Source of the DNA: Liolophura sinensis
Taxonomy: Eukaryota > Mollusca > Polyplacophora > Chitonida > Chitonidae
Direction of reading: 5' to 3'
DNA length: 64,000 nucleotides
Assembly: GCF_032854445.1 (NCBI RefSeq)
Contig: NC_088296.1
Location: forward strand, 20,575,853 to 20,639,852
Part shown: piece by piece, positions 33,215 through 42,544 of the stretch
How the letters are laid out: the number at the start of each line of letters is the position of its first letter
How positions within the stretch are numbered: the stretch's first letter is position 1
Position numbers and translations under genes: made by a program
The notes under the pieces: model-generated
What the model was told of the DNA's origin: nothing
The model's input: the letters and a program-made list of their open reading frames with translations, nothing else
Database searches by the model: none

Positions 33215-33530
33215 CTAAGTGATGTATGACAGACTTGACATGTAAATAAGATAAGTACATAGGTAATCTTTAAAACACTACTTGGATTGGCTGGGTTTTG
33301 AAATTCATCAACCTTGTCACAAAGAGTTATTTACAGGCCTGTCCTGTGTGTTAGAAAATAATGATAGACTAGAAGCCAAATTATCTTCAAGTCTTAAATT
33401 GCATGTACTTGAGCAACAATCGTTGCTCTGTGATACATGTATAAATAAATAACTACAAACCAACAGAGGGGATCGAGAATATATGTGCATGTCTTTCAAT
33501 TACTGGGACAAATTGGGGGTTGTCGTAATC
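33215..33530. other. No recognised feature
   Basis: Short unique spacer. Confidence 0.5.
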
Positions 33531-33534
33531 CCAG

Positions 33535-33915
33535 CAGCTGCTGCGGTGGCCTAATTGTTAGAGCATCTGCTCATTTTGTCCGAAGACCTAAGATCAAACC
33601 TGGGTCGGATCATACCAAAGAGTTTAAAAAATGGTTTATATTGCTGCATCATTTGGCATTCAGCACTCAGCACTGAGAGGTTAGAGCAAGAAGACATGAC
33701 TAGTTGGCCCAGTGTCAGTATAACGTGACTGGGTGGGGTGTCATGTCTGTTGTCTGCGGCCTGATACTTCAGTGGCGGCAGCACTTTTACGTCATGGACT
33801 CACCCTGCCACAAGAAAACACATTAAATGTGCACACATCTAATGACTTCTCATCATCATATGACTGAAAAATTATTAAGTGCAACATTAAACTCCAAACA
33901 TTTATTCATTCATTC
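33535..33915 (+). mobile_element. SINE family B2, full-length reference copy
   Basis: The tRNA-like head (GGTGGCCTAATTGTTAGAGC; AGATCAAACCTGGGTCGG) leads into ATCATACCAAAGAGTTTAAA, CGTGACTGGGTGGGGTGTCA, TGATACTTCAGTGGCGGCAG and CACCCTGCCACAAGAAAACA. The end CATATGACTGAAAAATTATT, AAGTGCAACATTAAACTCC is shared with family B, followed by an ATTC-repeat tail. Confidence 0.92.
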
Positions 33916-34094
33916 AACCCCAGCATAGGAAAGTAAATTTTAAAGATTCCACTAATTTGTTTGCTCTCCGGCCTTGGTGGAAATTAGAGGTTGACACTGT
34001 ATGTAGGGTTGTTTATGTAAATTTTTGAGTCAGAGATCACTTGCAATCCACCATAATGACTCAGACTGCATGTGTAGGAAGTTTAACAGTTTTT

Positions 34095-34205
34095 CCCCAC
34101 AGGCCAGTGGTTTGCTCCAGGCACTTTTCTGTCTCCTCCATTAATGGACATTATGAGTGAAAAATTCTTGAGTACTGTTTTAAATGCCAATCAAATAAAT
34201 ACATC
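34095..34205 (+). mobile_element. SINE family A 3' fragment, old
   Basis: GAGTGAAAAATTCTTGAGTA, CTGTTTTAAATGCCAATCAA and AATAAATACA form a diverged family A end. Confidence 0.75.
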
Positions 34206-34294
34206 AAATGCAAACCAATAAGTGTGTCCTAAGGCTGCATTCAGTTGATTTTGTGTCTCTAGTCACTTGCCTTCTTAGATTGAAGGTTTGGAAA

Positions 34295-34450
34295 TTAGCG
34301 CGTGCTAGAGCAGCATAATGATGTCATACGGGAATGGTCTGCAGCAACGTGCAGATGGTCATAGGTCCCCACCCCCCCCCCTCCCACCCCCGGGTCGGCC
34401 GGATTTCCTTATGCCATATAAATGAAGGATTCATGCACCAGTGAAGTAAA
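34295..34450 (+). mobile_element. SINE family A 5' fragment, old
   Basis: GCGCGTGCTAGAGCAGCATA, GTCTGCAGCAACGTGCAGAT and GGTCATAGGTCCCCACC correspond to the head and body. A C-rich run (~34371-34392) interrupts it, and the tail is degraded. Confidence 0.7.
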
Positions 34451-34879
34451 ATAAGTAAATAGTACATTCAGAGGGATTATTGCTTTTTGACGAAAACAAT
34501 TTGGAGATCGACAAACAAAGGTAACGTCTAGTGCACAAAAAAAATTATAAAGCATAAAAAAAATGAACAAATGTAACGCTGCAGAATTACCATTGATTTC
34601 ATGGAGCACTCAGCTGCACCAACATCGAGGTGTGGTGCAATGTTCTTTTTGTGCTGCGTTTTCCAGCACTCTGTGTTGGGGACAACAAACACAAAATCAA
34701 ATGAATATGGCCTAATGATGCTGCAAAAAGTGAGTTCTAAAGAATCCCTTCTCTTCCCACCCCACCCAGTCCTTTCTCTTTTGTTGTGGGTATAGATCCT
34801 GTAGGTTGATGTTCAATACCCTGTCGAATATCTGCCCGCAGACTCCCATCGTCTTTCCTGCCATTGCCCATTCTTTTCT

Positions 34880-35135
34880 GTTATTACCTGTCACTCACCT
34901 GGTTCGATGGCTTCTTGAGCCAGGTAAATCCCTAATGGGTTATTACCTGGCTGCAGGTAGCTTGTCAGCGGGGTAATCTGGCCGGCTAATCTGCGCGACT
35001 TACCTGGGCTTTTCTCTTAACTACGATAATGCCAGACTTTGATACTTACACGCTGGGAACAAAATTGCATACCTTTTTGATGCCCTGTCAGGGGCTTTTG
35101 TGTCTACCCGAATGACAGTGAGGATAATACCTGGC
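34880..35135. promoter_or_regulatory. Cluster of seven CAGGTR/YACCTG motifs
   Basis: Motifs start at 34885, 34896, 34921, 34944, 34954, 35001 and 35128. Several share a longer TTATTACCTG context, and the one at 34954 is CAGGTAG. CACCTG/CAGGTA are E-box-type sites for Snail/ZEB-class zinc fingers, and CAGGTAG is the Zelda-type motif in insects. The surrounding sequence is unique and non-coding. An enhancer is the inference; binding is not shown. Confidence 0.45.
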
Positions 35136-35139
35136 TTTA

Positions 35140-35510
35140 TTTCCCAGCCCTGCAGGATGTAATGGCTGTGTAATATTAGAGAGGTTCATAATCACAGATT
35201 AAATTTAATAGCAAAGAGAATTTTGACTGTGGGCATCTTTGTTAACTCTGGCTTCCTTGAGTTCAGTTTGCTACCGCTTGCCTGTATCTTAAAACCATGC
35301 AACCTAAGAGTCTATACTCATTTGATTATCTCACTCTAACACTGCCTGATTGGGTCATACCAGCACCATCTGTGCAATATTAGCCAGGTTAATCACAAAT
35401 TGGACTTAAGAGCAAAGACCCTGTCTTTTAGCACGTACATTGAATAGTTTAACAAGTGCCTAATGTGTCTTGATAACCATTGTTTTATTGTTGACATCAT
35501 TAAAGGACAT
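35140..35510. other. Unique sequence flanking the motif cluster
   Basis: No repeat or exon was recognised. It may belong to the same regulatory block. Confidence 0.4.
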
Positions 35511-35514
35511 CTAG

Positions 35515-35760
35515 TCCACCTTGAAGTCGGGATACCTCCAGGTCAAACCAGGGTCGGGACGTACCAGAGACTTTAAAAAATGGTACTGGCTGCTGCCTTT
35601 CTTGGCATTCAGCACTGAAAGTTTAGAGCAAAGGAATCATGACTGGCAGGCATGTTGATGCATAGACTCTGCCACAAGAAGACACAATATATGTGTGCGC
35701 ACACCTAATGACTCCTCCTTGTGAAACAAAAACCTTAAAACATGACACTATAGGCTAAAA
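35515..35760 (+). mobile_element. SINE family B2, internally deleted
   Basis: CAGGTCAAACCAGGGTCGGG, GTACCAGAGACTTTAAAAAA, GACTCTGCCACAAGAAGACA and CACACCTAATGACTCCTCC are recognisable. The middle and the CTGAAAAATTG end are largely lost. Confidence 0.78.
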
Positions 35761-35764
35761 AGAG

Positions 35765-36760
35765 CACATTTTTTTTCTATCTTTTGGTGCCTGCTGCATA
35801 AATTTGCCAGTTTTCCTCGCCATACACATAAAGCCTGAATACGGCAAAGCTGGCATAAATCGCTGAGTCCACCGTGTCCTCCATCTTTAGCACCCTGTAA
35901 TTTATGCTGAGTGTGTGTTGTCTCTCAGCCAGTGACAGTCGTTATAACTGCCCGCTTGTTTGTGTAAACTCGAAACCTACGTCCAACATTCAGGTTTCCC
36001 TATCAAGCGGAAAACGAACTGTACTGTTTGCTATCTTCTGGGAAAAAGAGCTCTACCGGAAATGTATGAACTGCACTTCGGTGGTTTCCAATGGCATTTC
36101 TCCTCCTAACACAGAAGACTTCAGGACTAGTTCTTAGGCAAAATGGAGTCACCCTCAGCGGATGTTGGTGCGGACTTTATTTATAATTTATCTCCTTGAG
36201 GTACATATTAGAATTTTCTTCTATGGCGTGCACCTGCGAGGAAATGCATACTCTTTTCAATGGTATTTGATTGATATTTAAATTTTCTTCTCCTTTCAGT
36301 ACTGTGTTAAACACCAAGTATACACAATATACACACTAAGAGGACATCTCAGTAATTTAATAATCCAATTAACCCTGCCTCACATGCTCAGCCAATCAGC
36401 ATTCAGCATCTCTTATGTCCCTTTAAGCACATCTACGTCAAAGTTTGGTTTCATGTTTTCTGCTTTCTATGTGGTATATATTGTCGCAGAGGAACTTACC
36501 TAGCTTGAGATATCTTGGTTTTGTTGCTGTTTATGACTACGAAAGTGACCAATGCAAACTAATCAGGCTGCTAGAGCATTGCATATGTGCATGCTTTTCA
36601 CATGAATTTCAGCACTTTTACACACCCTGCAGTCAAAGTCTTGACCTTTGAAAACTTAAAAGCTGATCCATGTACATTCTCTTAAGAAGCCATTGATTTA
36701 ACGATATTATACCTTACCACCTAATTACCCCTATACAAGATCAAAGTGTCTTTGCGTCTG
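35765..36760. other. No recognised feature
   Basis: Unique sequence. The 77-codon ORF at 35904-36137 has no recognisable domain. Confidence 0.45.
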
Positions 36761-36766
36761 GGTTTT

Positions 36767-36922
36767 TACCTGGAGAAATTGATTCCGCTAACAAGATATC
36801 TGCAGGCATTTGCTCAGGTAAACCAGTACACCCATTAACTCCAGGTAACTCCTAGAAATGCATCTGCTAATTCTCTTGACAGGTGAATCTTCATTGAATC
36901 CTTTTGATGTCTGCCTTACCTG
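36767..36922. promoter_or_regulatory. Second cluster of five CAGGTR/TACCTG motifs
   Basis: Motifs start at 36767, 36815, 36842, 36880 and 36917, spaced 27-48 bp apart. The interval is unique, with further TAAT-type homeodomain cores (CCTAATTACC upstream, GCTAATTC inside). Several also match splice-donor consensus on the plus strand. Confidence 0.42.
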
Positions 36923-37094
36923 AAGATCCCTTTGATGTTTACCTTAAGCTATCTCTGTACATATGGTGGGGGTTTCCAGCCATGATATATGGGCTGTATG
37001 TCTCATTGTTACTTATAATCACAGAGTTTCCTTCCAGCAAATTCAAGCTGCATGCGCCTGTAATTCCCTGAGGAGGCCGGCATGTATCTGGCAA

Positions 37095-37420
37095 GTCTGC
37101 TTCGGGAGCGGTAGATCCAGGGTCAATCTTGGCTCCAGTCACACCTAAGACCTTAAAAGAGGAAATTGTAACTTCCTCGATTGGCATTCAGCATGAAGGG
37201 AATAGTGCAACGACCTGTTGACCCGTATCATTATAATGGCTTGGGCGAGGCGGTTTACTTGCCTTCGGTAAGGTGTCTCATTGAAGCAGCACTAGATTAA
37301 AGAGCAGTGGAAATCCGTCCTTCAACAAAGGAGGCACATTACATGCACTCTAAGGTTTCTTTCGTCGTCACATGATTGAAAAATTGTTAAGTACAAGGTT
37401 AAACCCGCTTATATCGGGCA
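37095..37420 (+). mobile_element. SINE family B
   Basis: GGGAGCGGTAGATCCAGGGT, ACCTTAAAAGAGGAAATTGT, the CCTGTTGACCCGTATCATTA block, TTACTTGCCTTCGGTAAGGT and the end TGATTGAAAAATTGTTAAGT. A near full-length copy. Confidence 0.9.
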
Positions 37421-37424
37421 GTAC

Positions 37425-38015
37425 ATGTATGTAAGTGTCGGGGTGTCTAGGAGAAATGTGGTATTTAACTACATCTAGTTGGTGGAATATTATTTTAGTG
37501 CACCCATATATTATTGTTAACTTAATATCTACTGGTACAGGTGCTTTGGTCCCATTAACACATACACCTGTTACTTAGAAGTGTGATTCTGTCTTTCAAA
37601 ATGATTTTTATAAATGATATTGAATAGGTAAAATCAGATGATATCAAATGAAATTGTACCTTCTGGTATTGTATACTATTTATGCTTTTTTCAGGCTCTC
37701 TGTTAGAACGTTTTCAGATGTAAAGTTTACAACTTGCCTGTTATGACTGTAATGGTTTCGAAGGAACCAACCGTAAGTTACTGTTGCCCAGCAGTCATCA
37801 TTGATCTTGGAAAAGTGTTTCACCTCCAGTAGTAAGATTTGTATCATTTGTGACAATTCAGTTCTTTGGGTGTGTGAAATTTGATGTCGGTGGATGTAGT
37901 ACTTTTTTGTCCATTCATCCCCTGTACACCTGGCATTTATTTATCTATTTATTAGAATGGACGTTTAATAAGGTTAGACTTTATTTATGTGCAATGGCTG
38001 TCAAGTTTTTTGGCG
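37425..38015. other. No recognised feature
   Basis: Unique AT-rich sequence. Confidence 0.5.
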
Positions 38016-38019
38016 GAGA

Positions 38020-38160
38020 AAACCAAAGTTCCAGGAGGTAACCAAAGTGCCAGGAGTAAAACCACAGCCCTTTGTCAAGTTCCTGATAAACCTGACCTAA
38101 AGCTGTATAGCTTGAACTTCCAAAGCTGGATTTGATCCTGTGACTCACGAGAGTTGTCCG
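38020..38160 (+). repeat. Distant member of repeat family C
   Basis: AGGAGTAAAACCACAGCCCT, TTGTCAAGTTCCTGATAAAC follows the same plan as the opening of 21239-21360 (GGAGTTAAACCACCAAGC, TTGGCAAGTTACTAATGACC). A TGATCCTGTGACTCACG block follows. The match is weak. Confidence 0.5.
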
Positions 38161-38389
38161 CTGCGTATGTTGGAAGAACGATATTATTCTTGTGCTTTTG
38201 ACAGCTATGGCCCAGCATCTCTGATGTGCCACTACGCTGATGGAACTCTTCTGCTCATGGCGGAAGGAATGGCAGGAGACGAGACCGTCCTCGTAATTTC
38301 AGGGGCAAAGACAGCTCCGACGTTCCATAGGAAATAATCTGTCCACAGCAGAGGAGAGACATGTCACCTGTCGAGCCATTAAATCACAG

Positions 38390-38403
38390 GTTGCCATGGC
38401 AAT
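38390..38403 (+). promoter_or_regulatory. RFX X-box-like site
   Basis: GTTGCCATGGCAAT is one base short of the palindromic X-box. It sits in a unique, GC-richer block (38140-38630) that also has CACCTG at 38366. Confidence 0.55.
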
Positions 38404-38734
38404 GCCAGTCAGAATATGTTTAGAACAATTTCTGTCCCTCGCTGTGCGGAGCCTTCCTTAGATGTTTATAGCTGCGTAACTTGCGGCGTGTCTCTAACTG
38501 AAGCGCAGACTTTCCACGATAAGGCGATTTTGGCCAAAGGGCAACCACAACGACGCAACAGGGCTACAATATCTGTCATGGAGTTTAGAAATGGATGTTT
38601 GAAACTTGAATGTCAGACAGGTTTATAATACTGTGCCTTTGGCTAACTGTCGCATCTGAAAGTGCCTATTGGACAAGGAGTTCATACATTAGCATGATTA
38701 GATTCCCTTGCTGTATTATCTGTAGGTACATGGT

Positions 38735-38850
38735 ATGGTCTGCCAGCAACCTGTGGATGGCCATAGGTACCCTGCAACCATAATGCTTTCCGCCGTCATC
38801 TAATTGAAATTTTCTTGAGTATGGTGTAAACCATCAATCAGATATATAAA
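38735..38850 (+). mobile_element. SINE family A 3' part
   Basis: GGTCTGCCAGCAACCTGTGG, ACCATAATGCTTTCCGCCGT, AAATTTTCTTGAGTATGGTG and a CATCAATCAG tail are present. Confidence 0.85.
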
Positions 38851-39059
38851 TATTATCTGTGGGTCCTTGTTGACAAGAAGCAGTGGGGTGGGGATTTTGG
38901 GGGACTATTAGTACAGTGGTTAATATTCACCTCCATGTTGTGCAAGAGAAAAATTCTTGATTATGATGTTGAACAACTCGCAGTTAAATAAAGAAATATA
39001 TCAGTCAAATGGCCGTATCAGTCAAATGACCGTGTCAGTCACTCAGTCACCCTTTGCAG

Positions 39060-39405
39060 ATCAGCCACCCAAATTTCTGCACTGAACCTTGCTGATTGAG
39101 ATCACTGGGTACAGAGAGGTACCAATACATGGAAAGTCGTCCAAGACAGGCCATCTATAATGCCCTCAATTACAGCACAAAATTGTTGCCTGACATCTCA
39201 TTGGTCCAAATCAATGCTTTTGTCTGCGAGCCTCGGCTGCCAACTTTCTACATCCTCCCAAGTGCAGGCATAAAAGTGAATTTATGCGAACCGTCTGGAT
39301 GTTGTCGTCGCGGGACCTGGTTCTCGGGGAGTATCGTGCAAGCATCGCTGAGACGTCGTGAGGAATTTGCGCGCCATACAATCATCTTGATAGAGTTATG
39401 AGGAA
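39060..39405. other. Unique GC-richer block with a 101-codon ORF (39096-39401)
   Basis: This stretch has no repeats, unlike its flanks, and one long plus-strand frame. The frame has no recognisable domain, no convincing splice sites and no obvious codon bias. A non-coding conserved element or chance ORF is more likely than an exon. Confidence 0.35.
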
Positions 39406-39784
39406 ATAACAATGTTTAGCGCAGAAAATCAGTATTTTTATTGCCCCTTCACTCAATATTACTGTCACAGTGCATCAAATTCTGGACTGAAAAAGCCTAC
39501 GTCTCAAGCCACAAAACTGATTCCTTCAGTTATGTCTGACCTGATTCGGGGGATGTCCAAATTGTGGTACATACAAACCCAACATGCAGTGCTGTTAATA
39601 AACAGTGTGGTTATCCATGAAATGCACTGCCATGTTTTGTTGTTTTAGTACAGGGTTTTACTTTACCGTTTTTTCCTAAATCATTTTCACCTGTTTTGAG
39701 TTTCATTAACTTTTCATTTGTATGTATACTGTAATTTTGAAAAAATCTTGAGGTGAGCATTAACCCACACACGTTTAATATTCG

Positions 39785-39885
39785 TATGGCAGATCCAGGG
39801 TTTTCTCCCACCATAATGCTAGCCACCAGCTGAAATATTGTAGAGTATGTCGTGAAACATCAGTCAAATAAATGAATAAAAGTCT
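39785..39885 (+). mobile_element. SINE family A 3' fragment
   Basis: TTTCTCCCACCATAATGCTA, GCTGAAATATTGTAGAGTAT and CATCAGTCAAATAAATGAA match the family A end with several changes. Confidence 0.82.
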
Positions 39886-39969
39886 TTTTCAGAAATCATT
39901 GGACCAGTGAGAAAAAACAAGATAATATTCCAGAATGAAATTCAGTGGGATTATCATTGACTGTATAAG

Positions 39970-40065
39970 ATTACACGCGCTAGCGCAGTGTAATGACCCA
40001 GGAGTCTCTCAACAATGAGTTCCTGAGTACGGAGTAAAACACCAATCAAGTAAATAAAGAAATAT
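39970..40065 (+). mobile_element. SINE family A deletion derivative (head joined to tail)
   Basis: The tRNA-like CGCGCTAGCGCAGTGTAATG and CCAGGAGTCTCTCAACAATG are joined directly to CCTGAGTACGGAGTAAAACA and CCAATCAAGTAAATAAAG. About 170 bp of B box and body are missing. The join could be a deletion after insertion. Confidence 0.85.
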
Positions 40066-40383
40066 AAGATTTCATAGTAAGACGTGTTACTGATTTAATA
40101 AGCATCAGACCAAGAGATTGGATGGTACGTCCATGGAAACGTGGCACATTCGGAACATTCTACATTTGGATTGTCCTGCAATAAGATTAGATTAGCTCTG
40201 CTGTTGGAGTAATTTTTTATCAGAAAAACTTACGAGATATACCAAAAATACTTTCTTCTGAAAGTACATTTTGCATACCAAACTTTAGGTGAAATGCGTA
40301 CAGTACTTGTGGAATGCAGAATGCAATGTGTTCACTGTTCAGAAGACTTTTTTGTTAGATTGTTATGTGTGTCCAATTAATGA

Positions 40384-40500
40384 TGGTTGTGAGTTTCCAC
40401 GGGCTCTGTTCGGTTTTCTCCCACCATAATTCTGGCCATCATATTTCTCTTATATGAATAAAATTAATGTTTGAGATTCCACTCAAGTAAATAAACAAGT
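40384..40500 (+). mobile_element. SINE family A 3' fragment, old
   Basis: GGGCTCTGTTCGGTTTTCTC, CCACCATAATTCTGGCCATC and CACTCAAGTAAATAAAC match the body and tail with heavy divergence. Confidence 0.75.
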
Positions 40501-40559
40501 AAATAAGTAGTCAATTAGTAATCAACAAATTGCTTGAATAAGAAACACTATCAGTCAGG

Positions 40560-41300
40560 CAGATATCAAGTAAAAATCTTTCAGAGAGGTGGGCTGAGAC
40601 CTCGACTTGACCTCCAATCAACTGTTATTGGCTATACCTTTTCGACACATACATCGAAGGCTGGCCAAATTAGTGGCATTTGGAAGATTGCCATCCATGG
40701 GGGCTTGTAGACAGGTATATTGTGAGCGCACGGATGCCTGGCAAGACCATGTCGAGTCCAAGGCGCTTGACCCTCCGCCGTCGTCCCCTTTAGCATCTTG
40801 AGGCGGGAGGAATCCAAAAGGAAGTGGATTGGAAATGGGCTGTGGTATTGATCCCCAAAGCCCCATTTCTTCCCCTAGTCCATTCCTGGTATTAGAGACG
40901 TGGGGCTCCTTCAGTTTCCCAGGTCTGGAATTTCGATAAACCCAGGCACCTCCATTACTGGGGCAAAGCGTGTAGGCTGACCTTGATATTCCACTCACTT
41001 CCGCCTCCTAGTCGAGGGTCGCAGCCCGTCCCCATTCAATCGTGGGTAGAAAACAAATATCCTTCTTCAGCGCTGATCATTGCATGCGATACCGCGGTTA
41101 CCCCAATCGTCTCGTCCAATCAGCGAGCTTGATGGTTTTTCTCAGTGCTGGAACATTGATTACAGGCAGATTGAGGCTGGGGTAAAATCATTGGCCCAAA
41201 GATTGCCTCAAACTTTAATAGACTCATTGGACCTTGTATTAACCTGGGCATGGCGAGATTTGTCTATCCAGTTGTAATTGCTAACTCTCTTGCTCGAACT
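40560..41300. other. Largest repeat-free, GC-richer block; 126-codon minus-strand ORF (40618-40998)
   Basis: The block contains two CCAAT-type motifs (CTCCAATCAACTG ~40612; GTCCAATCAGCGAGC ~41096), GATTACAGGC and several TAAT cores. The ORF on the minus strand has no domain I recognise, a skewed composition (many Pro, Ser, Gly, Asn) and no splice-site support. I favour a regulatory element over a gene. Confidence 0.35.
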
Positions 41301-41519
41301 GGAAGCCAGGCTGATACAGACTGCAAATTACATGTATACGTTCCCACTGTTTTTTTTTTTTTGTTCTTTCTTGCTCTGTCTGATAACATTAATTTCAGAC
41401 TAGCGAAACATAACAGAGATATAGCTGTTCTCTAGAGACTCGGTTAATTCGTTGTATTATTATTAATGATTTTGGCTTTCGTTGTTTTGTTCATTTCTGT
41501 ACGTAATGTTAGCGATCGA

Positions 41520-41740
41520 AATGGTACTGCAGATCTTCAACCGTTTCAATCTCTAAAGCATTTATTTCACTGGAACTTATGTATACAATTATTATGAAAA
41601 TTATACTGAAAATGATTTGGTGGTCTCACCCAAAATGCAAGCTTCATAAAACTGTGCATATTATTTCAGAATTTTTCAAAATATTGGTCCCAGGGGCGGT
41701 TGATAAAGTATAAGAATTATGGTTTATAAGTTCTTTCAGT
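41520..41740 (+). mobile_element. MITE-like family F
   Basis: Start AGATCTTCAACCGTTTCAAT, interior GCTTCATAAAACTGTGCATA and TTTCAAAATATTGGTCCCAG, end GGGGCGGTTGATAAAG. It faces the inverted copy at 41855. Confidence 0.75.
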
Positions 41741-41854
41741 TCTTTTCATCAGCAAATCTGCAAAGTCCAATGGTCTGGTAGTATAATGGGTTATATTCCC
41801 CCTTCATCCTGTCTTTATTCCTCAGGTTGGTATTACCCTAAATCTGTAAGCTTT

Positions 41855-42075
41855 TCACATACCTGTTCAACCAATATTTCAAAACATTGTTGTTCAAAAC
41901 ATTCTGGGTGTAGAGAAATAATTTGCATAGTTTTTTTAAGCTAACATCTTTATTGACCTAAACAAATAATTTTGACGTCATTTTCATAATAGTGCTATTC
42001 ATAAATTACACTGAAAAAGATTGCTTTAGAGGTGGAAAATGTTGAAGATTTGTGAACAATAGTTGCATTTTGTGA
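41855..42075 (-). mobile_element. MITE-like family F, inverted
   Basis: CAACCAATATTTCAAAACAT, GTAGAGAAATAATTTGCATA, TTACACTGAAAAAGATTGCT and GGAAAATGTTGAAGATTTGT are the family F landmarks in reverse. With the preceding copy it makes a ~200-bp inverted pair. Confidence 0.75.
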
Positions 42076-42384
42076 CCTTCAGACAGTAAATGTGGCAGAA
42101 GGAATTCTGTTACATTCTAGTCACATCTAAGATCTTCAAAATCTTTTTTTCTGCAACTGATAAATCAGGAAGATTCTTAGAAGGGCAATAGGTCGCTAAT
42201 TATAACAGTGAAAAACTCTTTGGTGAGGTTTTGAAAATCAGTCAAATATTAATGAAGTTGGTATGCTGTGGCATTGGTCGATTTTTTTAGCACTTCGTGA
42301 TCATAGTTCATCAGTAATAACTCTGTACCACCTCAAGTCATGGCAGTGAGTTCTGACTATATTAATATACACGTTTGGGACTCC

Positions 42385-42520
42385 TAACCTGCGGATGGTC
42401 GTGGGTTTCCCCTGGGCTCTGCCCGTTTTCCTCCCACCATAATGCTGGCCACCGACGTATAAGTGAAGTATTCTTAAGTACGGCTCAAAACACCAATCAA
42501 ATGAATAAATAAATAAATGT
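42385..42520 (+). mobile_element. SINE family A 3' half
   Basis: AACCTGCGGATGGTCGTGGG, CCTCCCACCATAATGCTGGC, AAGTGAAGTATTCTTAAGTA and CACCAATCAAATGAATAAAT. It abuts the start of the 58-bp satellite. Confidence 0.9.
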
Positions 42521-42544
42521 GGGACAATTTAAGGTAACAGTTGG

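Noticed and set aside
32482-33229. ORFs of up to 232 codons encoding a periodic KASKPILSYTRHQNPSCHIQ-like protein
   Set aside because: They are translations of a 29-bp satellite in three frames with the same content. No splice signals, domain or frame preference.
39096-39401. 101-codon ORF in unique sequence
   Set aside because: No domain, no exon boundaries that keep the frame; chance length in GC-richer DNA is plausible.
40618-40998. 126-codon minus-strand ORF
   Set aside because: No recognisable domain, no splice-site support, odd composition. Left as a non-coding block, though I cannot exclude it.
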